This document shows, one piece after another, positions 12,370 to 26,600 of a stretch of DNA of 64,000 bases. This DNA comes from Lates calcarifer. Lineage: Eukaryota > Chordata > Actinopteri > Centropomidae. A program made the translations under genes and the position numbers. The DNA is taken from NCBI RefSeq assembly GCF_001640805.2, contig NC_066847.1, positions 24,543,504 through 24,607,503 of the forward strand, read 5' to 3'. The notes under the pieces are model-generated. The model ran no database searches. It was not told where the DNA came from and saw only the letters and a program-made list of their open reading frames with translations. The number at the start of each line of letters is the position of its first letter. Within the stretch, counting starts at the first letter, position 1.

Positions 12370-15300
12370 AACTGTCAACTTTCCAGAGACAAATACTATT
12401 TGGAATCCACTAGAATACTTTAAACTGGGACTGACCTGCCTCACCCGGTGGACTGGAGTGTATGGAAATATCACTGAACCCCATACAGTCTAATCACCTG
12501 GCACTTAACTTTGCAGAGGCTGAATCAAAACTATCAAAGGTATACTGAAGAGGATTTTAGATATTATTTGATTGTAGACTTTTAACTTAAGCACAGGGAC
12601 CTGACCGTCTCTTGAAGAGACATGAGACCGTTGATTCATTGGACTGCTGCTACTTCAACTATTGCACCCGTAACCTCACTGTTGTTTTGACTGACTGACA
12701 CAGGCTGAAACTCATTTATCTAACACAGTGCAGTGGCCTCTTTCTCTCCTCTGCCCTGAGTCTGATGAATGGAACAAATATAAACCTTTGACTCAAGATA
12801 GATGGATAGATGGCAAGTAGATTAATTGAAAGTTAGGGCCCTTGGAATCGGTGTGAGGAGACAAAACACTATCAGAGCTAATTCAGAAAAAATCTGCAGA
12901 GCTTCTTACCTGACATTTTGACATTGAAGGTTTTTTGTGTGTTCTCAGAGCAGTGTTAAAATCCATGTTACTGACCTTTCCTGTGTGTTTCCTAATCAAT
13001 TTTTGAGCATGATGAGTCAAGGGAAGAGGGTCACATTTGCATGTTAAGATAAGATCAAGTAAATAATTTTTCAGTTTTGATAACACTTTGTCTCCTCCAC
13101 GCCCCATCACAAACAGTCAGCTAGATGCAGTGAGACCGCAGGTGGTTAAATACATAAACAGCTGCTACCTGCTTCTCTGGAATTTTTAGTCTCTTCTTTT
13201 ATATGCTTATTTATTTTGTGATATCACCCACAGCAGTGACATGAAGAAGGCTGCAGTTCTCTACAACATCTTTTACAGAACAGTTTGTTACTTTCTCCAG
13301 AAGAGTTGAGCAGGAGGGAGAGAAAAAGAGAGGCGGAGGGAGGAGGAGTAGCTGTGGCAGAAAGATAAGGAATCCCGACACTGAACCACCTGAGACCTCG
13401 GTCCCATTTGCACTGACCCTCTGGCTCCAATACCGTATGATTTATCTCCTCCTGCTCTGCTCCAGCAGATCTGCAGCCAAACTACACACCCCTCTTCCAA
13501 AGGTGAGATAGCACCAGGCCTCTCATCCAGTTTCTATTACACCACAAGAGATGATTGTTACCCAGTTTTCATTCTGTGAAAAAGCTGTTACTGCTTTTTA
13601 ATACGCACAACTACATGTTTTTCCTGTACCTTCATTATAATGTCTTTGCTCTACTGCCCTCTGCTGGTTGATATTTAAAAGAGGCGGTTGTCTCAGTTTG
13701 GTAAAACTTTTACCACACAAATAGGTATAATTCATTACCTGTTTGCTTTTCTTATAAAGTATTCAAATCACTTTAGCATGCTCTAATTCTGGATTTTTAA
13801 TCATTGTTCTTATTTGGATATGCAAACTATGTCATCTGCAGCATCTGCCAGCTGTGACAAGAAGGATGTGTTTGGGATAATAGTTTATAATGGCAATACC
13901 ATCACTCCAAGTCTTAATTCAGTTGTCACTGATTTCCTAGTTTATCTTTTAAAGTTTTCCTGTCGCCTGCCTGGCAAAGGTCACTCATCTCAGCAGCAGA
14001 ACCGAAGACTGTTGTTTATGGTATTGAATCTGTTTAGAAGCTAAATGAAAGGAAGCAGCCACGTGTCCCTGAATAGAGTTTCCTTTCAGAAAATGTTATT
14101 TATTTTTGTTAGAATATTCAGACTGGTGTTCATGTATGTTCTCGCTGTATATTCTCTTTATCTCAAAGGATGATGTTAAGAAAAAGAACATATTTGTCAG
14201 CACAAAAACACCTTTGTGAGTATATTTCCAGTGGCGTTCTCTTAACAGGAAGGACTTTGCAACTGATCACTCCATGATACAGTCCATTACTAAACTCACT
14301 AAACATGCGCTAAAAACTTGAGACACTTATAAAGGAGACTTACCCTGTATAAGATTGTTCTAATTATTTATAATGTGGGTAACAGTGATCCTAAACAGGG
14401 ATTAAAATGAAGAAAATGTACAAAGAATGGAACATATTTATGTAGTTAGGATTATTGATCTGATTGCTTGATTTCCACCATGCATGCACTGCTAATAAAA
14501 AAAACCCCTAATGTATGTGTTTACTTTTTAAGAATAATTAAAAAAAAAAAACTTGAGTATGCTCTAAAATTCTGCACTGCAGCAGGATATGAATCACTTG
14601 AGACGATGAAGTACGAGCAACTCAGGCTGGATTAACATGCAACAGATCCGATTTTTGATTCATATATACTTTAATGGCTGTCTAAACAGGGAATCATGTG
14701 TTTCCCTTTTTAGACTGCCAGTGACAAAATAAGGAGTTTGTTTTTGTGTTGCTGTGTAAAGTTTTTTGCGGATTGGTAGCCGCTCTCTGTGGAGATTTGG
14801 ACGGTGTTTGGGATGAATCCTACAAGGAGCAGAATGTTCTGAAAAGACGACTGTTCAGTGGGCAAAATGTGAGGACAGTAATGGTTTCCAATAACAGTAG
14901 CAATTTACCTCCTTGCATTGCATCATTAAATTGCCTGTCTCAGTGCTTTAAGACTGTTTTTAGTGCGTAGTCAGTCATAGTAAGAAAATATAATCTCAGT
15001 GTCAAAATACTACAGTTTGGGGACTATAACCTTTTTCCTAGATTCACTTTGCACTGCCTCACTAAACCTGTTTGCATTATTGGGAAGAAAGCAAAAAACA
15101 TCTATAACTCAGAAGCTCAGAGGTGATATGTTCTCTTGAATTGATTTTTATTCTGTTTTATCTGAGGTGAAATGTTTGATCAAAGATGACTGAAAAAGTA
15201 CATTAAACTATTCTTGAAGGGTTGCCTCCTTGGTGTGTTAAATACTGTTTCTCGCAGATGCATGAATGCATACTTAAGGACCATATTTTATACCTGCTGT

Positions 15301-18300
15301 TATTTTTGTATCAGTAAGATGGCTGTCTATATTATTTCAGTTAATATAAATGCAGGTGATGAAAGTCATTTTGAAGTTCTTTTTGCTTTCAGTGTTTGCA
15401 TAGACCTTGTCTTATGTCAAAAGATGTAGAAAGCTTAACTAGTTGGAGATTTGGAAAGACAGGAGTCATTTAACCAAAGGACATTTCAGTGTATGTAGAC
15501 ATTACTGTCCTACAGCTGACAGGACATGGTCCAGTATTTGTAGAGCACAAAATTACTAAGAATTAAAATAAAAACCAAACATCCGGAGTTGCATGTTAAG
15601 ATCTCTTGAAACATGGCCAGTGAAAAGGAGAATGGTATTAACTTTTTTGCCATGGTAGAACATGGAAGAAATAAGGCTTTGGATTTAACTTAATCATCAT
15701 GGGAGATGAGGCACAGTTCTCAGTTAAAACATAAAAGTCACAAAACTCCTACCAATTATATGAATTTTGATCTACTCTCTTGTGCAGCAGCACAAATTCT
15801 GAACAGACAGTTCTGTCTCTCTGTTTAGCAATGAAGATAGAGCACATTGTGTTTCTAGGAGGATGACTTTACTTTGTGACATAATCCACTATTGCTTTGC
15901 TAATATATACATATATATTTTGGTATAAACTGAGTATGTGGTCTGTATATATGTAAAAAGAGGAGAGAAATTAATATAGATGGAAAAAATGAATTAGCAA
16001 ACAAGAGTTTGTTTCTGTGATGACTTTTATGTGTTTTGATTAAACAGTTATTACCTGGCTGCAAACATCTGGCCTGATGTGGACTTTGCTTTTACATTCT
16101 GCATGATTACAGTATACATTTATGGCTTAAACATGGATTTGTTTAATGTGCTTGCTTATCTGTTAACATGTACATTTTAGAGACACACGTTTGAAGAACT
16201 AATTATTATACAGACTGAGGCAGGTGAGAGTTTCAGCACATCTGTACTCAACACTGCATGTCCTTAACTTAGCGTATTGCATACAGTTGGATCTCATCCC
16301 TCCCTGCACCACAGGGGAGATTTGGATTTGTAAAATCAGGTCTGTACACTCATCTTTTCAACCTCTGCTCAGACTGAAACTAGCTGGATGTTGCTGTGAG
16401 TTACATGAGGTCACCCAACTCAACGTACCAATAAGATAAATGTATAACCTGTCCCATCTTAACAGGTGCAACAGGAGAGTCAAGCAAGCCCAGTCTCTCT
16501 CACACAGTCCCGACCTTGCAGGGATGCGTCATGGGTGAGTAGTAGCTTCCACTATCATGAATTAGCTTTCAGGGTATTTAACACAAAAAGAGTCTTCTTC
16601 AGGTCTACAGAGTCTAAGACAAATTCAGTTTTCCAAATACCCTGTGAAGGTTGTAGCCACAGGCACACAGTCAATCCTGAACAGTCATTATATGCTTCAT
16701 ATAAAATGCATAGTGAGGTATTGCAAATGCATTGTGTATGGGCTCTCGTTAATCATCATGAATAATAACTTAGGTTATAATGATAGAAACAAAATGGTTT
16801 TTAGGCATTTTGAAAATATGCTTATATGCATGTTTTATCACTACATTTGTTTCTAGAATTCAAATATCACTACATTTATTATTACTGCTATTCTATACAA
16901 AACCACATTCAGCCACGTCTGTATGTTTTGTTGTTGTTGTCATCTTTGTCCCATTTTCTTTCCCACCGGTTGTCATTAGTTGTCTGTGAGCTAAAGCTGG
17001 ATCAAAACATAGCACACATGCACACACACACATGCCCTCCTGTGTCAGAGGGGAACAGACAGGTGACACACGGGACAGAGGCACACACTTTGAGAATATC
17101 ATCAGGGATTTGACAGCATGGGACAGGCGTCACATAGGGAGGGTTTGACTTGATGCTGTAACTGAGAGGGAAGAGTCAAGTGTGTTAAAAACAGTTAAAA
17201 AAAACAAATAGACCACACCGCCACTTGGAATTATTAAACCTTGTTCCTCTTGTTCCTAAAAGATACTTAATTTTGCATTTACACAAAAGGTTTTTAGCGA
17301 CATAATTCCTCATTATTATTAATAACCTACAAACTTAAAATTCTAAATCAGACAATTCAAAATTTGATGAATAAAAACTGAAACATTTGTTTCACTGAAG
17401 CTTTATTTGTTACTCAAAAATGTTTCTATACCACTCACTCTTTCCTCCATACTAACAATACTAAAATGGAACAATGGGGTGATAAGAAAATATCACACAT
17501 ACACACACACTCTCACAGTCAGTATATTTGATCTCACATGCATCTGCAAAAACACATACAAAAATATCTTCAGAATCAGTATTAAGTCATTCAAATAGCT
17601 GCTCATTCTGACAACACATTCATACTGTATATGTGCCACTCATTGCTCATTTCCCTGCACTGAAAACACATGCAGACATACTTGCCATGAACATGTTATT
17701 GAGAACAAAAACAGATTTAAAGGTTAGAGCTGGTATCAGTTAATAGGGGCTTTGTTTCACATAGGCAATTTCAAGTTATAGCAAAGCCATACATGGGAAG
17801 AGTATTTTCACTTTTTTAGCAAACACACACACATACACCTCGTGAGGAGTCTAGGTGCAGTCAGTGTTCAACAGTGTTATAATTGCAAAAAAGCCTCTTG
17901 TACAGAAACGTCTACAGGTCCCTAGACCATTCACTACTGACACTTCATTAACTCCAAGAGAGGTACTCATGTGCAGCTAAACATTAAAATAATGAACAAA
18001 AATTAAATATGACCATCTTTACTCAAAATGACCCACGAGATTAAAAAAAATGTCAGAAAGATCTGTTCTAATTAGCCAAGGGAGACAACTAATAGGCTCA
18101 TTTGCACATTCCCCTTCTTGCATGCCCTAAAATTTTGAGTAATTCCACAGTGGTATTTATTTTATAATTAGTGTTATTACCACCCCACCCCTTACTCCTC
18201 ACCCTCAGATCAACACTTGTCTGTGAGTGGGGTCCTTGTCACAGCAAAGCGAAGTGTGATTTTTATGTGACACAGATATTATCTCCTAATAGAAAAATAC

Positions 18301-20681
18301 AAAATATCTGTGCACAGTCTTTGATTTTTTTTTCTCGTATGAACAAGCTCCATCTGAGGGCTTTCATATTTAGAGTTAGAGGGCTGAGTCAATATGTAAA
18401 CTGAGCTAAAACAGGTGAGTCCAAAATATACATTTTTTCTGTACTCAGAAAGTTGAGATTACAATTTCAAAGCAGGTAATAAAATGCATTAAAATTAAAA
18501 TGGTGTCTCTAACATGATTAAACAGTTAGTTAACATGCTATACCCAAAGAAAGGCAACCCATGTAATGCATTTAAAGGGACAACCTGACATTTTCAAGTG
18601 TAATTTTTTTTTCACCAAGCAGTTACATCACCAAAAAAAAAAAAACAATAAAAATAAAAATCTTGCATTGCAACTTGTTAGCATTGTTAGCAAACCTCAT
18701 TCTAATCAACCAATAATTTAGTTGAAAAACTAACATGCTAGCCGGCAGCAGTTAGCACCATTAATAAACAATCCACTGTGCTGCTTTCAAAACTCCCAAC
18801 GCTCCCAAACCTCTCATGAGTGATAACCTTTTCATAACAAAAAACAACTGAATAATAATTCATAATTTTAAAATGTGAAGGTGCGTTTCTTTTCACCATG
18901 TTTACCTCATCTCTAATCACAAACATCAGCTTCTGATTGTGCATCGGTAAAAGCTAGTGAAGTGAAGGAATTGTGAATATTTGCTAAGAAATTGTATCAT
19001 CAGTTCAGCTCATGGTCGGTATGAAGCCGCGTTGGGAGATGCTGCAGTGTGGCAGTTTCAGTCAGTCCCACATGGCTTACCTTCATGACTTAATTCAGCA
19101 GAGTTCAGACAGTACAAACAACCAGCAGATGTCTCTGTTAACTCAACCTGCCGCTGCTGATAAGCTCTGGTAAATCTAAGGTTTTAAATGTGCTCTTTCT
19201 CAGAAAGAACCACAGAAAATGAACACAGCACCAAACTCCCACTGACAGAGAAATACATGTAACCTGTAAATTCCAATTTGCGGTCATATTTTCCATTCTT
19301 TAAGTGTGCAATGGTTACTTCCCAAAGGGGGAAACTTCAGATGTATTTCCTGTCAGTTTCGCCACAGCTTTTTGTTCAATTACTCTATACCATGATAGCA
19401 GGTTTCCAGCACCGGTCACATGGTAAGTACTAACACATTAAGAGGTGCGTGACTATTACATTCCCTCAACACAAAACAATATTACTTGGGGGAAATAAAA
19501 TGATGAAATTATAGGAAGGCTTTTGTTATTCATGGTTAGCTTCAATTTGTGCTCATATGGCGCTATTTCTTTATTATTACAATTCAGTGACATGAGCAAA
19601 AGCTTGTTGGCAGACTGTTTAATGTTGAATGACTTATTCTTTAAATATCTGTTAGCCTTTCCTTTGTGTTTACAGGGGTGTAGGTAAAGAGAAGGATTAT
19701 AGAAACTATAACAAAGTGTTACCTTGTTCTAGAGAATAGTCAAACCTCCTCACCTGGAGGAGCTGACTCATCTAAAAAAGAAAAAAAAAGTCAATAGTAA
19801 TGGTTTCAGTGGATAGTTTGAAAGCTCTGTGGTCTAATTGGTATTTCAGGTGGCTTTCCCAGTAGGAGGAATACCAACACAGTCCACAGTTTTTTCATGA
19901 CAAGGTCCACACACACACAAACACACACTGAGATATAACAGAGGGCAAACGATCATACATACTCCCACACACGTGCACACACACATATATATATCCTCTG
20001 GGCACAGCGGGTGCAGGGGGTGCACGGGCTCTCTATCCCCTTGGCATGCTCTTTTGTTGTGGCCACACAAGGGCAGCCTTTGTGTGCCATCAGAGTGTGA
20101 CCAAGTACGAGCGTGCCTATGAGAGAGTATGTGCATATTTGTTTCCTAGTGTCTGTTTATGCGTGAGTTTGTGTGTGTGTGTGTGTGTCCTGGTATTTGT
20201 GCCCTGTTTATGAGCTGTTCTCCCACTGTGCTGGCTTACGTCCCACCACTGGGCAGGACAGTGCAGATAGAGGACAGGGAGGAAGGCGAGCCTCCTTTCT
20301 CTCTTCACACTGTTGCATTGTTGTTGGAGCGGGCAGGCTGATGTCGAGATGGGCATGTAGAGGGGTGGTGTTTGGGGAAAGTAGAGGGAGGCCAGGTTGT
20401 TGTTGTTGTGGTGGTGGTGGTGGTGGTACCAGTGATGTTCCTTCAGCTAATGTTTCTCTTTCCACGCTGTCTGCTGAGCTTATGTTTGATGTATTGTCTT
20501 AATCTTACAATATGGCAGAAAAGCTCTTCCCGTGTACATTCAGTGCCAAAAGGTCCAAATCCTGCATTGTGTCTCGTAAAATAAATAACACCATGGTTTC
20601 CCATTTTAAGTTGGCTGAATGCCCTTTAGGGATATTCACTTGGACTGAGAGCCTGGTAAAAGAACATGGAGAGGGGAATTT
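12370..20681. other. Convergent intergenic region and 3' UTRs of tmem65-like and mboat1
   Basis: The two flanking genes converge on this 8.3-kb interval. The tmem65-like 3' UTR starts at 12370. Candidate + strand polyadenylation signals AATAAA occur at 14494-14499 and 15567-15572, and which is used cannot be decided. The mboat1 3' UTR runs leftward from 20681, with a candidate minus-strand signal at 19570-19575 (TTTATT on +). Other contents are a dimly exon-like segment at 16466-16534, (CA)n tracts near 17025, 17500, 17825 and 19905, (TG)n near 20165-20188, and a TTG/TGG trinucleotide tract near 20397-20427. No protein-coding gene was recognised. Confidence 0.65.
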
Positions 20682-23600
20682 TCAGTCTACTTTGTCATTG
20701 TTGTTGGAGTGAACAGGCTGGCACTGGGCTGAGCACGAAGACGAGGAGGAGGAGGCGGAGGAAAACGTTTTGGTCGTTGCAGAGGGGTCCTTGGGTTTGT
20801 GTTTCCGATGCAGGGCGATCGCAGCCAGAATGCTGATGATGTGCACGTGGAAGTACATAGACCTGAGAGAGAAAGGAGGAAAAAACCGAATGGAACTTTT
20901 GTAACTTTGTCATTAATGTACTGCAGGAAGATCATTTGGAAAATGTGACATGACAAAATAGACCAGGCCACAAAATATCATGTTAAAAACTAAAATGTGG
21001 AATATTGAAATGTGTTTTTAAAAAATAGGTAAAACTTTATCAAACATCATCAGCGAGCATGCACATACATTAGCTAGAGCTGCAATGATTTACAACTATT
21101 TTGATCATCAATTCATTGTTTGAGGCCTTTTTAAAGAAATGATTCTGGTTACAGCTTCTCAAATGTGTATATTTCTTGTTTCATTAGTCTTCTATGATAG
21201 TAAACTGATTATCTTTGAGTTTTAGACTTTATGGTTTAAACAAGGAACTTGGACCTTGGGAATTAGTTCAGTTAATTTTCTGATATTTGTGACTGAATAA
21301 AAGTAGTGCCAGAAATTGGCTTAGAGAAAGCCATAACAGAGATACTCTCTCATAAACACATTTCACTGCTGTGCATGTGTGTCTATACATACAATCACAG
21401 GTTTGCATACACAGACACATTCTTCACATACATTGGACAATAAGATAGCGACCTCAAAACAGCAAGAAGACGAGCTCCTTTGTTTGTTGCATTTTAGCTG
21501 AGCAACAAGAAAAAGCCAAAGAAAATGGCGCGTGTAACCACTGAATGAAAATAACACCTCAGGTGAGGAATTCAGTACACTGGGGCAAGACATTAGAGTG
21601 TTGACAGGGAAAAGCATCACCAGCACTTGGCGTACGTGTGCGAACAGTCTGCACAGTCACAACACAGATGTCTGCACAGAGGTCCACGCTGACCTTGACA
21701 GACATGGGCAGATATCTGACAAAACTTACATCACCCAAACCCATGCAGCCACACTAGCTTAAACTGGGCAGGAGAGAATGAGATAATTAACACCAAGTGG
21801 GACATACCTGTAATACACCAAAGTGGGTTCTACTGCAAGAAGTAGAAAAGGCATGACAGTGTAGCAGATGGCCAGCTGGGTGGCTGCCCACGTCAAGATG
21901 TCATAAACCAGCTTCAAGCCTCTGGAGCCCAGGAAGTAGTGACGAACAGATCTCCGTATCTGGTGGAGAGTGAAAGATGAATTGATGACAAGAATTTCTT
22001 TCCCCCACATTTGTTTTACTTTCCTTTAGCATTTTTCTTCAGATTGTATGAATTCTTTTAAAGCTACACTGTTTCTGTGCGTTATGTTTTGCTGTGGTAT
22101 AACATCTACTTTCTTCCACAGGTATAATCAAAAAAAACTTGGATCAAGCTGCTCAACCAGCTGCACCTCACACACAGGAAAGAGATAAACAGCCAGACCA
22201 CAGACCTGAAGTGAAAGGTCAATTCAAGCCCCTTCCTACACAGGTACAAGTCTTTTCTGACAAATACACATTTCTACAACCACTTAAATACTTAAATAAG
22301 AAGTGCTTGTTTGCAGTTACAATAAGAAATGTAATGTTTTTTGGGAAGTCTGGGAAGTTAATAAGGCTAAAAAAATCAAAGTTGCAAGATTTCAAATGGC
22401 CAAAATATTGACTGTCCTATCTGTACACTGTTCATTCTCCTTTCAGTTGTATGCTGGACTATTAATTAGAATTTCCAGAGGAGGTAATGTACTCACTGCT
22501 CGTGCTGCCATGGTGATGGGGATGGCTGTGATGAAGGTAAAATAGTACCCTGGATAAACACCATGCCACAGGGCAGACAGGATAAAGGTCAACGCCAACC
22601 GGTGCTTGGGTGCTCGGTCATAACACACTCTGAGGAGATGAATTGGAAGGAATTGAATATATTAAAAGAGTGCCTAGTAAATGCTTTCTGACTGTGGTTC
22701 ATATTAGCAGCACTTACGTTTTAAGCCAAATTCCTGTTCGAATATTCCAGTTGTCTATAAATGTCTTGAAGCTTGTTGCGGTCTAAAAAAAAAAAAAAGT
22801 TATTTATCAGTGAAAAGCAATGAGTGTGTACTCCAATCCTTGACACAATGATGGACTTTGACCTGCATTCATTTCTAAGACAGCACCAGGACAGTTTGGT
22901 CTTTTTTTGTGTAATCATGCGTAACACTTAGCGTTACCTCAATCCCCAAGATGTTGAGGTTGCAGATTAGATCCCACGATGGCTTTCCATTTTCATCCAT
23001 CCCCAAGAAACCAAAACCTGCAGCGTTGTTCACAGCATCGGCTGCAAAAAGAAAATCGTGACTTCCATGGCAACAAAAATGATAGTGTATGTCCCCCTCA
23101 TATTAACAACTGACAATGTGATTGGCCAATCACAGCAACCTAACTCAAACACATGCTGTGCTCACCTAGTGTCCAGGCAAAGTAAAATTTGGGCCTGGCT
23201 GCTTGTATGGAGAAGAAAGCATAGATGAGCCTGGTGAGGAAGGGGGCGTGGCTGACAAAGTCGGGGTCCACGTTGTAAGTTATAGGCAAAGACCGAGTCA
23301 CAACTAGGAAGAACAGCATACAGCCACTGCAGACCAGCAGCTTTTTACAGACAGCGTTCTGCAGAGAAAACAGTAGTGATGAATGTACATGAAGACCAGT
23401 GGACTTCAGTGGATATCAGGTGACATTTCCAGAAATTACAGAAGGACAAAACTGTGACATTGTGCTCTGTGCCTGATATACCTTCTAGTGAATTCAGAAA
23501 TTAAACTAGGAAGAGAGGAATGCAAGAGAAGTGATCTAGAATAGAGCAACAGATTTAAACCCACCCTTGACTATAGTCCCAGGCCATGCTGTGTCACAGA

Positions 23601-26600
23601 GCAAAATCAGAAGAGGGAGCGACAAACACATGTGCATTCATGAAGTTACCAGAGGTGATGGGTTTGGTGTCTTATCATAGCCATTCTGTCCGTTACACGT
23701 CCCGGAGTGCTGCCTGAGCCTCTGGCTGATGTGTCTGCCCTCTATGAAGTCGATGTAGTCCATATAGTTACTGCACGGTCCCACCAAGACACTCAGGAAG
23801 TTCAGATTATAACTCAGGTACTCAATGAGAGAAGGCCTCACACTGCAGAGAGAACATTCAAAGAAATCACAAACAAAACAGGGCATCCCTGTATTTTCAG
23901 TACAAAAACAGTGATCACTTCAAGTGAAATTTAACAGTGGCACTATATATTTACATTTAAGTTGGGTGGAAATGTGAGAAAAGCATGCCATTTATTTCTA
24001 AATAACAAATTAACAATTAAAAGGTGGTAAACTTTATTGTTGTTCGGCGACCTAAGTTACATTCTGTGAATGACAAAATGTCACATTTCACACAGAGACA
24101 ATCTAAACATTATACATTATGTTTTGCTTCCTTCAGCCCTCTGATAATAACAGTTATGTAGCCTTTAAGGGACCCACGGTTCAGTACTGAGAACTGGTTT
24201 TGACTTGTAAACAGTTCCAGATACTGAGAAACCAGCAAAACATAAAGAAATCTGTTTTTCAGTTTATTGATTTCTAATAGCAACCTGACCTGCTGACCTC
24301 TGTCTACATTGCTGGTTATGGATGCATTAAAGCCCTATTTATCATGTTACAGTACAACCAGAATTGATAAATAAAATCAGAATCCGAATCAGTAAAATAT
24401 AATTAATACCCAGCTGTATAGGGAGAACAGGAATCTTAAAGTATGGTCACGAACATGAGACAATCACCACATTCGCAGCACCATCACACAAGGACAACAC
24501 TACATGTTATGATCATTTGTTGATATGTTTTTCATTTCGTTTTAAAATGGCATGCATGGCACACTGATGAATGTGGTTTTATCGATTCACATGCATAAAA
24601 ATGTATATTCCATGCAAAATGATGCCTCTTATCTAAGTTCCCAGCATGCTTTTTACATGAATAATCTATTCACCATGATTGCATCTCCTTGTCATTGTCC
24701 TTCGTGGCTAAAGGAAAAGAAAGAGTTATTTATTCTTTAAATGAGATGTTAATCTTCTTCTTTTTCTGTGCACAAATGCTTTGACAGGGACACTGGAGCC
24801 AGATACATTTTAACCCTACAGTGTAAACTCTATGCACCTCAAAGGTTGGGTTTAAAAGAAAATCAGCTCAGGGCAGAAGGAGGAGATAAAAAAGGAATCA
24901 CATGAAAGACCTCCACTTCATCATTATTCACAGGCAGAGCACAGTGCTCTGTCTGGTCTCCAACATGTTTATCCCCTGATGTTTCACACAGCAACATATA
25001 AAAAGTCTTTAGTGTGTTTTAGTAAAAGCTTACTTTATTGCCAGAAGCTTCTGCTCCGGGGTCAGCTGTTCTGATTTCTTACACATACCTAAAAACAAAA
25101 CAAAACAAAGGATGCAGTCATCAGTAAGCTTATTTGGAAACATTAATTTGGCCACTTTTCATCTTTCCCTAATCTGTCATCATTCCATTTAATCTTTTTC
25201 TTTTCCTCCCTTTCAATTTTCTTCGAATAGGCCTTTGTCGTGGAACACACTTTGTCAGTTCACAGTAGGAACAGCACTGGTGTTGGTAATAAAATCCGTG
25301 ACGACTGAGTTTCATTTAGCTGCTTTAGTGCCATGATTTTGTGCACAATCACTCACTGACACATAGCTTCCAATAGAAGGGAGCCATTATTATTGTTATT
25401 AGCAACATCTGTGATTTTCCTATTACAACAGGTCACAAAATTGGTGGTGAAAAAGCTGTTGATTAAATGTTAATGTGCATGTGTGTGTGTTAGAGCGTAT
25501 CCTCTCTCTTACCATCATGGAGCTGGAATGCTAGTGTGGTGATCTTCTGAGTTACAATCATCAGAGGCCTGAGCAGAAAAGGCAGATAAATGATTTATTT
25601 GTTTAATTCAACTGTAAAAATGTAGAGGAAAAAAAGCTGATATCTGCTGCTGAGCTGACTTAGTGGATTAAAGAATAAATACACAGACGAATAAATACCC
25701 TTCAGACAACCCTGTGCCACAGAACTGATAGTATCATGCAATTCTGACAGTTTCTAGTACAACAACCATGTTTTAAAAGATATAAACCCCCCCCCCCACC
25801 CCAAAAAAGAGCACTTTATGGTCATCTACTATACGACTGACTTAAAACAAAGTACACCTGAAGCCACTGCCTTCTGAGCCTCTGTCTGAGGCTACAGAAT
25901 GATTTTCCCTCTTAAATCACGGCATTCTTTTCCAGTCATGTCATGTCAGGTCACTTATTACTCCAATGCAATTCAAATATCCAAATTTTCTCTTAATCAC
26001 CATCTCCCTATGAAACTAGGACAGCTGGGTCTTTATATTGTTTCTTTTAAACCACTCATTGGTTTCATGTGTTTCAGTAGGTTAGCCATTTATGGCTATC
26101 AAAAAGCGCTGGAAGTGAGATAACAGTCGAGGGTGTTAAGGTCCTGTACAGTATGTCTGAACAGACCAGTTTCACACCCCCTCTCCTGGTTTCATTCACA
26201 GATAGAGACCTCTCTGTCCCAAGAATGTGAGTGTGTATGTGCACAAAGGCACACAAACACACATTTAACTGCATCTCTCCATTTCTCTCTCTTTCTCCTG
26301 CACACTCACACACAGGAACCAGTGTGTGAGGGGGCCGCATTGTGTGCGCAGCATGGAAAGCTGAGGCAGAGAGGGGCTGGCCGTGCGGCTGGCAGCGCTA
26401 GTTGGCAGAGCTGGCAGTTGGCTTTAGAGAAACATTTTTAGGGTGCCAGCCGGTATGTGCAACACTGCACCACTGTAGCCCACAGACTCTGTTTTTCCAT
26501 GTAGACCATAGTGTTGGCACAATACACAAGATTTTGACCCAGTTCAATTTCTGTTCTGCTGCCTTGCACAAATGCAGAAATGATTAGCTTATGGAAATGC

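Noticed and set aside
12103..12474. 123-residue minus-strand frame
   Set aside because: It is the antisense shadow of the last tmem65-like coding exon.
20372..20584. Val-rich frame near the mboat1 3' end
   Set aside because: It is produced by the TTG/TGG trinucleotide tract in the presumed 3' UTR.
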